60,000 nucleotides of DNA from Antedon mediterranea (lineage: Eukaryota; Echinodermata; Crinoidea; Comatulida; Antedonidae): contig NC_092670.1 of assembly GCF_964355755.1 (NCBI RefSeq), positions 24,665,795 through 24,725,794 of the forward strand, in the 5' to 3' direction. Position numbers and translations under genes: made by a program. Below the pieces are notes generated by a model, which saw nothing but the letters and a program-made list of their open reading frames with translations, did no database searches and had not been told where the DNA came from. How positions within the stretch are numbered: the stretch's first letter is position 1; each line of letters starts with the position of its first letter. Below are positions 37,801 through 49,800 of this stretch, one piece after another.

Positions 37801-40800
37801 TATTTTAATATATTTTAAGAATTTCCAATCGAAAATGTTACCACAGTCCATTCAAAATAATAACATTTAAAATATCATAGTTATAGTTACTGGACCCAAA
37901 GCTCTGTCTACACTATCAATAAAAAAAAATGTGAGGTGCCCAAAATGGACATGTCATATCACACCATATTTGGACATATCACTAACACATTTGGGCACAT
38001 CACACTTGTTTTGTCAAACTAGTTTGATAGTGTAGACAGAGCTTAATTGTTCACATGAATAAAACCTAGGAACCAAAGTATATTCACTACCTCCTCTTCC
38101 TCATCCCTGCCTATTTTCTATTTTTCTATCTTTCTCACACCACTACCCCTTCTGTTTCCTTATCTTCTCTTTTTCACAGAAATTTTATAGTACCATATCG
38201 ATTAATTAATATATTGACATTAATAGGTAGTTATTTTTAAATTAGTGAAAATAGTATTGAATTCACCTTTACGATCCCATTAGTGCTTTGTAGATCTTTT
38301 AATTGAACATTGGGCCTTCACATTGACGTCAACAAACTGTCTGTCTGTTTAAAATCTTTGTATGTACATTCTACATTATAATGTTTTATTTTCTTTCAAT
38401 GTTTTGATGATACAATTTGTATTTAGTACATTTTCACTTAGCTTTCTGTATCCGTTATGGTCAGTGCCAGGCAAAATGTGCAAAACATGCCTTAACACTT
38501 GCTCATCTATCACATTTATATATTAATTAATAACTTCCCATATTAGCATTTACTGGATAAAAGATTATGTCTATTTCTCAGGCGGTTGTTTTTATAAGGC
38601 TTCTTGTTTAAAATATTCAAAACACACTTTGGATATTATTTCATCATTCAAATTCACCATATCAATTACTGTATGTTATTGGTAACTGAACTCTGTTATA
38701 TGTCATCAATACTATTGATATTACAACATAAAAGTGAATTCAAATCATGCTTACCGTACTTAACAGAAAGCAGGGACATTTCCAGGATTTCGCTAACATT
38801 TAATATTAATAGTCTTTCAATAATTGATATCAATAGTAGTTCAATAAATATCAATAATAGATTAGCTTCTTTTATTAGTATTTCATCAGATACAACTCCA
38901 CAACGTCCACAAAACAAATTCCTACTAATACTTTTTTTTGGTAAAAACTATTTTTCAGAATCTGTCCAATCGTTTCCATCTTTGCGAGAATCTTTACAAA
39001 TGTAACATGGTCAGTCTATGTATTGATCAATGGAAATTATTACAACTTCCTGTCGACTATAAAGAAATGGATATCTACAGTATATAAAGGAACCTATTGT
39101 ATCTGCTTGCAAAGACGTCATGATATTTTCTACCGATATTGTTTATTAACATTAAATAATCAAATTAATTAAAATATTTAGTTAGCAATCTCCTATAGTC
39201 ATTAAACATTTAAATAGTACACGTCACAACAGTATGGTTTAAATGTTTTCTGTTTTTGCTACTTTGACAGCTTATATATTTACACACATCTGCTTCTTAA
39301 TATCGACAGTGCAAGGCCAGCTATGATGTCATTCAGTTCCAAGTTCTGACTTTATTAGTATTACAAAGTTTTTCTTAATTAAAGTATTTTTCTCACTTTA
39401 TAATGAAGTTTGTTAGGTGATTGGTGAATCTTTTAACAGACAGTCATGAATATTGTTGTCAGTATACTTTATTCTGTATGAGAAGAAGATCTCTACTGTG
39501 CGTCTATGGTTCATTGTGCAATCAAATTTCAGTATGTGAAGAAGTTGATTGTCACCTGAACTACAGTGTAGTAGCCTTTTACAGTGACTGGCAACCATTG
39601 CTCAATATCTCATTAATATTTAATGCCTTGCTCCGTGTCGTATGTGAAGAAGTGTTTTAGTCTATATTAATACAATCAGCGTGTCGTCAATTCATAAAGC
39701 AATCCGTCTGTTGCAACTTCACATGTGCAGTGATTTCATCGGCTTCAATTCAAATTATTTATTTCAAAAGATGATTACTTTGAATTTTATCTAAATAACA
39801 TTTGACAACCGGAATTAAAAATCATTTTCATCATTTTTGGAAAAAAAATATTTTGAAAATGCTCAAAATAAAATAACAGTTTGATTCGACATGAAAGAAC
39901 GAGTGCAGGAACGTTGGTTAGTAGCACTTAAGAAAGTTATACGAAGGAATAGGGTTATTTGTAAACAACACTTTTTAGGTAAGATATGTCTGTATTTTCT
40001 TTATGACTGCACAACAATTCTGTGAAATGAATTTACATATTAAGGAAAAGACCTTTGACTTTCAATCAGAGGTATCCCCTGAGTAAAAGGCAGGTAGTGT
40101 TAACACATACTGTATATTTCCTCTTATTAGTTTAAACAGAAAGTGTCCCCTCAAGGGGTGTCCTCTTTATAGGAGTGCCTCCTTGATATGGGTGTCCCCT
40201 GTATAGGAGTGTCCCCTGTATATAGGCGTGCTCCCTGTAGGGATGAACCAAAGGATGCTATATTTGAAAGGTAGATGACTTACAGTACTTTAGAAAGTGT
40301 CTAAATATTTGGAAAATTGTTATATTATTGATATTATTATATAAAATATTATTTTCATAGAACATCAAATCTTTATTTTCTATAGCTATGGTATACTTAT
40401 TATAGTGCTGTAGTACCATTAGACAAATGTGTAGTACAGTGTACTTTTTAAATTTACTAATAAGAAATCATAATATGAACACTAGTAGAATTAATGGTAC
40501 ACAACATATACTGTAGTGTCCCCTTGAGTGTTCCCTAAATAGGTGTTGACCATATGTAAGTATATTTCTCATTCATTTCACAGGAAAGTGCTCCTTAATA
40601 GGTGGGGTTCTGGGTAATAACAGACAAAAATATTTAACAATTTGGCACATGTGCCTTAGAACATGTAACAGTTCATATAAAAAATAAATTCTAATTTTAG
40701 TAAATAATTTATTAAAATAACATTTTTGCTGATTTCTATGCCATTTAAAAATTATTTGTATGTACTGTATTAATAGGAAATAAATCAAAGATTATTTCAG

Positions 40801-43800
40801 TTGATTAAACATGAATTATGATTTATAGGCAGCAACAATCTTGGTTGAAATTAAAATATTTAATCACACAAAATCTGCATGCATTACGTTTGTCCAGGTA
40901 CTTTGTGGTTTCATATGCAGTACAATTAAACATTTGAAATCCACATTGACTATGTTTAGTTTATCAATAGAGTATTCGCATCATCTAAAATTATTATTGT
41001 TATCGATGTTTAAACCAGTCTGCTTTTGTAGTCTTATTATATTAAGTACAAGATTACACTTTTGTAATTTGAAGTTACAATAACAAGTAGAGAATTAAAT
41101 TTATTTATATTTTCGGCGTTCAAGTTATTTTGAAATGCGGTTTGGGTTTTAAATCTCAGCTATGATGATGACTTTTTTCTCTTCATTTCAGTATTTTGTT
41201 ACCGTTCAGTAATACTACAAGACCTTTTGTTTATTAATACTATTCGATGTTAGTAATTTAATACTTAGTTAAATTCATTTTTTGCAAAAACAATTCCATG
41301 TACATTTAAACCCAAGAGGTTCTTTGATTAATGTATTGTGTGTGTAAATACCTGCTTATATATCTGACTGTATTAATTATGTTAAAGTCTACATCCATAT
41401 ACTGTATGAGAAATAATAAATAAATAATAAATAGATAAATTGGCTACTCATGGAGAGAACATAAAATATTTTATAAATCATTGTCTAAATTTGGATCTTA
41501 ATATTTTGTATGTTTTTTTATCCATTGTAGTGTATAAATAAAGACTTTCTGATTTATTTGAATTTCGATCAATAAAAATGAATTGAATTTAACAAATGTA
41601 ATTCAGTGTTTATCTAGGACAACGTATAACTTGGTTTTACAATGGTTCTGTGTATGATGTACAGTTATTTCAAAACATGTTCACATTTGTACAACTATCA
41701 CTCCATGACCATATAAGCAAATTGTATGCATTTTAGTCATCTATACGCATCATAAAATAATCTTTGCAAATCACTATCATATCATATTGTTTGGTAATGT
41801 CCTAATCCACACCGTATGATCAATATAATTACTAATGTAATATCTACGCAAGTCGCCCCCAAATTCACCGTGAACCCTGTTTTTATGTGTACACCTACTC
41901 ACTTTCAATCGTTTTTCATCTCATAGATTTTTAATTTTGATATTTAATAAATAATTACTAAATATCACCATCCCTCAAAAGATTAGCTTTCGGCCGTAAA
42001 TCTCTCCTCAACCTTTGAATGTTGTTAATTTTCATACTTTTTTTTATGATTTCATTATAACACTCCACACTTAAACATTAACGATGTGTAATAAATAGTT
42101 ATTACAATCACCATTTCTTAACAGATTATTTTCCTATTTTAAATCCCTTTGCTATTGAATGTTATTTAATGTATTAATTGTCGTAGTATGTTGTCAAATA
42201 TTAATACTTGATTTGGTAAATTTGATTTACAGTTTTGTTTTCGTGAATTAAATGTATTTGAAACGAACTGTTAGAAATATCAGTAATGCTTTATCTTAAA
42301 CTTATTTCAACCTTTAATTTCTTGTAATGCAGTAAATGAAAACTTTTTCTCTTTCTTATATTACGCAAAAATAAGTTATAAAGTTTGTAAACATAAATGA
42401 AACATAATATATCAAGGGAAAGGCTAAAAAATAGTGTGAACTAATTGTTTTAAGACCAATTTCTACGGTCAAATGTTGCATTCTCTGCCACTTTCTCCAT
42501 GGCACAATCAAGTCATAGAAAGGTCATCACTAACTAGATGCTGCCCTTCCATTAGATGTGTGTATCGTCTACAGTACTTTATTGTGACAACCAGATAAAT
42601 GACAAATGTGGAAATATTATAAGAATTTATCATACAATTGGTATTGCTTTGCAGGAGCAGCATGGAGGTTGGAAGATGAGGAGAGTGGTAACCCCGCCCC
42701 TGCTCCCAGCCTAGATGACACGCCCTTCAGCAAATCTTCTTCCCAGCTTTACTATCCAAATACCACAGCAACGGTAAGTTAAATACCCTTACTAATTATA
42801 TTTGAATGAAATACAACTGTTATTTTCTATAATCACTTTCATCTGTAGTCTATTCAAAACCTTTAAGAAAAAAACACTAACCCAAAAACGTATATAAGTA
42901 ATATAAATTACACACACAAAATTAAATCAAGAAGATATAAAAAAATATCTTTTAAGAAAGGTTTGGTTTTGGTTTGGATCAATGCAACAACGTAGGTGCA
43001 ACACAAGTGAGTTGACCAATCACAGTTAGGTTGATCCATCACGCTTGTGATTTGTCGAATTACATGCGGTGTTCTTACATACTTGCGTTGCATCAAAGTT
43101 GGAACTTAAGCTTTATAGTTTTATATCATTTAAGATGGCCATAAGTTGATGTGAACTAGCCTACTGTATTTAATAGTTGGACTAAAGTTTACTAGGCCAT
43201 AACAATTAAATTATTATCTATCCATAACTTCCCATCATCACACAATAGGATCATCTGTACAAAAGGCAAAGTACTTTTCTGCTACTTTGATTTCTTTCAT
43301 TGCGGCTTTACACACAAATTTTATTTTCTTATACTACGCTTAAAAAAATGAATGAACTAAAAATGTATCTCTTTGTATTGTTGCAGTTGTTATTTCAACA
43401 CCCGTATTGTTTCATTTTTAAGAGGCGTTTTCGGTTTTCTTCGTTGGTGGGAAAATATTATTTTGGCAAAGTTTTTCTATTGTTTGATGATTGTGGGAAA
43501 GGAATGAGATTCCTGTTTATAGGAACGATCAATCTGGAATCACTAAAGAAGAAAACAATTATTTTCCTATTCTGATGTTCAGTATTTTATAATATTTTTA
43601 CATTTATTTTTAAACCTGTAAGTGGCAGGTTATTGCTTTTGTTTTTTTAAATAATAAAATCAAAATTAAGAAATTTATCAGAAACAGAAGTAAAACATTT
43701 ACAATTTAAAATATATAATATTGGTAATAATAAATTGCTTACTCCTTTTACTGCTTCACAAATTTGATTACAATCTACAATAAAATATGAATATTTCCCT

Positions 43801-46800
43801 TTGTCTCAATAGGAATGTCGCCTCACTTGAAGTGTCCCCAAAAGATATCTCCTACGAGTTGTTCCTATAATATTGGGTTTCCCCTCAATAGGAGTGTCCC
43901 CTCACTAGGAGTGTCCCCACATTAGGGATGTCTCCTCTATATAGTTGTCCCCATAATATTGGGATTCCCCAATTAAATAGGATCTTTATCAGTTTCTTGA
44001 CTTTATTTTCATTCTCTCTATAACGTTTGTTAGTTATCGGCTGTAGATACACCTTTTGCCCTGTCTTCATATTTCTAGAGCTTTTGTGTAAGTGTTTTTT
44101 CTCTTAGATTGTAAAGCTATCATCCACATTAATTTTGTTAGTTTTAAATGCCTGTTAAACAGACATCTCTAGTGCAGTGTTCTCATAAAGTAAGCTGATT
44201 AAATAAATAAAACAAGTAGCAAGCGCTTTCCTAACATATTTGGAATAACATTGTTAATGTTAACATCATTTTATTGGACATTTTACCTTTACTCGAGTGT
44301 GTTTCTCAAATCAGCTTGCAGCTGCCTTTTTTTAAGTATCTAGTAGCTCGCAATAATTTTGCCATTAAAATGCAATATATTTCTGTAAGCCTTTATCATT
44401 GCTAACTATTCTGTCAATGCTGTTTCTATGGTATCTATTCGAATTGAATAATTATGTAACCAATATTATAAATTGTGAATTAATATTTCAGTTCCTTTCT
44501 GATTGCTAAATGTGTTTCATGATTTAATATTGATTTGCAATTTATAATATATTGTAATAACAATTGAATAATAGTAAAATATTTCTGAATTTTTAAGGGA
44601 AAATCCAGAAAAAAAAATCAGTAAATGATATAATAGATAAATGATTGCATATACATTTTTTAGGACAAATAAGAATGGTTTGTTCAAATTTATGAAAAGA
44701 TGTGAATTTTAATTTAAGGAAGTACAAATATTACTAAAGTAGTTTCATAGACTTTTTTAAACCAAAGTTATGTATTATTATCTCATCAGTGGTTTTATAG
44801 TACACTTAAGGCTGGTTTCCTGTCGACGTAAGAACATCACTTTTGTTGCGACTACGTCGATTTGTCGTAAGAAATGCGGATTTTACAGGAAACCGATTAC
44901 GATCGAAAATTTACAAAATCGACGCAACGTAAGAAAAATGGTAACGACAAACGATTTTACAGGAAACCGATGACCTAACAATTGTTGCGTTACGACGTTT
45001 TCTTCCGATTTTACAGGAAACCGGGATTTTTGATCTTACGCTTGAATGAACGCCCTTGCGTCACGTTTCTTACGTCTCTTACGAAAGTTGACTTGAAGTC
45101 AACTTTCGCAAGAGACGTAAGCGCAATCGTAACAAGCAACCAATGAGCGACAAGAGTTATGACGTAATGTGTATGTCCTTATAGTGAAATAAAGCCGGAC
45201 AATAACATTTGTATGTATTTACTACTATAATTTTAGCCCACTTTACGATGTTGTACATACTTTACAAATGCACAGTAGTTTCAATATAGGCCTAATAATG
45301 TTCTAATCAGGGAGTTTACAACTCATATCAAAATCTAATACTCTTATTTATGGACGTGCAATAAACAATCAGCATCGGTAGAAACGTCACGAAAATGAAC
45401 ATTTGCAACAAGATAAGATATAGAAAGCCCCTTTGTAAGCAATATAATATTATTATGTAACTTTTAAAAAAAATTGTTTGCTTGATTTTGTATAATTTAT
45501 ATTGTTTTGTTAAATTTATTCTTATTATAGGCCTGTAAATAATGGATATCTTACTGCGGTAGTACTATCTCATGCTCGATTAGAGTATGCCTGGGCCCAT
45601 AGGCCAAGGCCTAGCCTAGGGCCTAGGTAGGTCTAATAATAATAGGAATCCCGAAATGATTTGCCTTTTTTTAATTTTGAAAACTATTTAAGGCTAGGCC
45701 TAAAGGGCCAGTATAATTCATTCATATTTTGATTCATACAATAATACATAGGCCTACTAGCCTAGGCTCCTTATAGGCTAGTTTGATTAGATTTTGGTCA
45801 AATCAATTCCTATTAGTACAGTATTAATTAAGTATTATTACTAATACTAGGGCCTAGCCTATCTACTAAAAATAATATGTTGGTGTGCTGCACTGACACT
45901 GATGCTGAGTTGCACTGACACTGATGCTGAGTAGCTACAGGTACAATAACATCATTCAACATTTCGCGCGAAAAATGATAAAACCCGCTCTAAAAAGAAA
46001 CACCAATCAGAGATGTTGTTTCAAATACGTCATAAATCTGACCGACGTAAGAAAAAAATTTCAACTTTCGTAACAACACTAAAATCGACGTAAGCATACG
46101 ACGTGTGTTTAGCTAAAATTTCAACTTTCGGGAGCAGCATAACTACAGATGTTTTTCTGCGGCCCGACACGATCTTGACTAACGTCAACGACGTCAATTT
46201 TTTCTCAACTTTCGTAAGAGACGTAAGAAACGTATGAAACGCAAGAATCGTTGCAAAATTCGACTTCTTACGTCGACAGGAAACCAGCCTTTACCTTAAA
46301 TGCATTGGTTTAGTATTTTATGTAATAATATGAGACGTACTTCCTTATTATGTATTGTCTTTTACAGTTAGTAATATGGCCTAAACTCACAATTGTTATC
46401 TACTGCTTTTGTTGTTGAATGGTTGTTTTTTAATTGTAATTTACAGTACATATTATTGAGAATACTGAGTGAATCTCAGATTCGAACCCAAAACCTCCAG
46501 ATCACTCTCATGGCGTTCATACATGAACTGTATTTAGCATAAAGTACAATTAACAACTTAACAAAGCTACCTCGCAATTATCATTCGACAAGAAACAATT
46601 ATAAATAAAAATGTACGTTTTAATCAAATTATGACACACCTTATTCCAAATGAGGATGTTATTAGCACAATAGATTATTTTAATTGATTAATAGAATAAA
46701 AATATAAAAAAGTTCTGATGCGGTTAACACACTTGTGACTATCACTTTAGAATTTTTAATAGTGAGGAAATTTGTGCTTTTTTCCCTCAATTTTAATTAA

Positions 46801-49800
46801 ATTTTACATGAAAAGGAAAGTGATATTCACAGTGATGTCTGTGGGAGCCATGTTTCGTGAGGTAATAATATGCAGAGTAGAATTGCTTATCACGCCTTTC
46901 AACCGATTTATATTAGAGTCTCCGCAGCGAGAAACAGGAAACTTGTTTGATGGTGTGACAGGGTATGCTAACCGCATGAGTGTTATTTCTTTTAGAGTTC
47001 AGATGGGGACAAGAAATCAAAGTTAAATGGCAGTGCCAGTAGTTTTACTAAACTCGCTAGAAGACTGAGCCAAAAAGGAGATAGACGCAATACTATTGTG
47101 GAACATATACCACCTAATATAAGAAGAAAATCTACTGTTGATGGGTAAGTTATCTTTTTATTTATCATCAATCTTAATATGATTTAACATTATATCCAAT
47201 TAAAAATTAATAATTATGGTTGAAAGTAAACATTTTCCGATATTTTATTACTCTTGCGAAAATTATATCTTCTTAGCAATATTAAATTATAATTTAAATG
47301 TTTTATTTTACCTTTTTTTAATTTTCATTCATTCCAAAATTGTAATCTTGATTAAATGCTAGTATATTACCATATTTGGTTTTTATATTATATATAGTTG
47401 CTTTAGATTAAGACTAATATACTGTAGAATAGTTGTCATGAATGTCTATTTTTACATTTAATACAAGGTATATTTTATTGATGCACTATAAATAGCTGTA
47501 AGTTAAAGATTATTACAAAAATCTAAAACTTTAATAATTAATATCCCCAATGAAGATGAATTTTATCCCAAAAAAAAAGGATTAATTTTAATCATGATCA
47601 GTAGTCATGATCATTAATCATGATCGGTAGTCATGTCATGATCATTAATCATGATCTTTAATCATGATCATTAAACCATGATCTTTAATCATGATCATTA
47701 AATCATGATCACTAGTCATGATCAGTAATCATGAAAAAATTATAATTAGTGCATTTGCCAGTTAATATAATTTTTGGGAATTTGTTTTCAGTCCTGAATT
47801 AAGAAAAGCACACAGTTTAGAAAGTCTACACTTGGAATCAACAGAAAGCAAAGAAAACTCACAAGTTCCAGTCTCCCCATCATTACAAAATCGATTACAA
47901 AGAACGCTTTCTGGTAAGAAAAGAGGATCAACTAGCTCTGAATCGGAGGGATCTGGAACCAAAGTAGAAAAAGACAAAAACCGTCGTTCATCAAAAGCAA
48001 ACTTTAGTGACATAACTGGTGAGAATACATAGAACATTTCATAACAGATTTGGCTTCCCAAGAGGGCCAATACTTTAACGATACAAGGGATATTGTTTCC
48101 AATCTATGTGTCATAGGGTCTTTCTTTTGCTATGACCTAAATTAATTTGCGTTGTGATAGCACATGTTCCTGATCCCAATGCTGTTTTGCTTTGATTGCT
48201 GTGATTACTTTTAGACAGCCTATGTTTGGTGTCACTTCATTTATCACATTTAATGGTAAATAAAACACATTCAACATTGAATCACCTATAACAATTTCTA
48301 GAAGAATTATATTTATACGGTGCCGTTTTTTAGTGGCGCAAAAAAACTTTCGTTTGCGAAAGCAAAACCGCATGTTCAGGAAACATTAAAAGTCTTTACA
48401 AAGAAATACTTCAAAATGTCATGAAAACAAACTTTTTTTTTCTCTGGAGTCATAAAAAAGATTGTTTTAAATTGACTTGGTCACATTAAAGTGTTTTATC
48501 ACAATTATCTCCTTAAGAATTAGGATAGATTACGTCACTGTGCAATAGTGTATTAGAAATATATCAGAAAATGTGTGAATCTATCCAACTATTTGTAAAT
48601 TTATATTATGTTTAACAACAGGTGTTGACACATGCTTCATTAAAAAAATTTAATCAGGTGGCATTTAAAAATAAAAGAGACTTTTACTCTGACACAGCAA
48701 GACACAGTGTAAATTGTCAATTGTCAGTGAAATAGCTTTTGTCACCAATAAATTATCTTCTATAGTTTGAAAGTGTTTTTAAATAGAGTTTAGAAATACA
48801 AATTAACGGTTTGTTTTGACCCAATTAAAAATTATTTTTATCTGTCTTTTTTTTCAATAAGAACATTTTTTAAATAATCATCTACAGGCAAAATGTACTA
48901 TTAATGTTATTAGGCAATTTAAGATATTAGCAATAATATTGTTCCGACACCATCAGTAAATATTACTGATTACTCCCATAAAAAATTGAACAAGTTTTAA
49001 AATTAATTTATCATGTAACTAATTTTGCACATGAACAAAATCCTTTTATTCCCAAAGTAAATTATTAAGTAACTTGAGAACTTCAACTTGAACCAGAGCC
49101 TTAATGTTAATAAGCAAACATCATAACGAACAAACTACATTGCTACTTTAAATTTATTCTGCAGCATTATTTGATGCTGTACATAACCAGGAGATTGATC
49201 GTGCTAAGTTTATTCTCGACTGCAATGGTTTGGACATAAATGCTGTTAACGTTGATGACTTCACTCCATTGGATATTGCAATTATGGTGCACAACCTAGC
49301 TATGGCTAAACTACTGCTTACCTTTGGTGCTCGAGAAAATCCTAAATGTGAGTATATTTTTTAAGCTGTCAATGGCAGATTCAAGTTGTCCTTGTAAATT
49401 TAACATATGGGAAAGATTATAATTGGTTTTACATTATTTAATGAACAGTCTAGAAGTTTCATTAGTATTTCATGGTTTACAAAAAAGTTACTATGTTTTA
49501 TTATATATTATCAAAAGGCAAATTACTGAAAAAATGATAATGCTGTGGGTATCAATGGCTGGCCGGATCTCAATGGAGATACAAATAAATTAAGCAAAAA
49601 GCTAAATCAAAACGATAAATTAAGACAGCGAGAAAGAAATGGTTGATCTTTGGGTAACATTTAACCCTTCCTCAGTGCAAGAATGTTTTACATTTTTTAT
49701 TTGATAATTTTAGATCTTCACAAAGATGCCAGGGCTTCTAAACTAAACACATTGATCAATGAAGCCGACAGACAAGTGCAAGAGCTGACGTCACGCACTG

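Larger units (their letters stand above)
22620..42654 (+). other. Intron 3 (20 kb)
   Basis: Runs from the GTATGT donor to the TTTGCAG acceptor. It holds a CAGGGCTCGAAATT TIR element, a 43-bp minisatellite, a 73-bp MITE, the intact gypsy retrotransposon, a 146-bp MITE, GGGACAC-family repeats and two candidate alternative first exons (30983 and 39891). In 24758-28400, 28610-30850, 36629-37898 and 40620-42654 I see only AT-rich sequence, with a GTTTGTTTGTTTG-containing repeat fragment at about 26695-26850 and a short coding-like relic near 25412. Confidence 0.8.
42774..46995 (+). other. Intron 4
   Basis: GTAAGT...TTTTAG. It contains a GGGACAC-family copy (43795-43975) and the PIF/Harbinger-type element (44809-46290). 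The rest is AT-rich with no coding signal. Confidence 0.8.

Noticed and set aside
38604-39005. 133-codon frame in intron 3
   Set aside because: Composition (Ile/Ser/Asn-rich) is that of AT-rich DNA, the opposite strand is also open, and there are no splice or domain signals.
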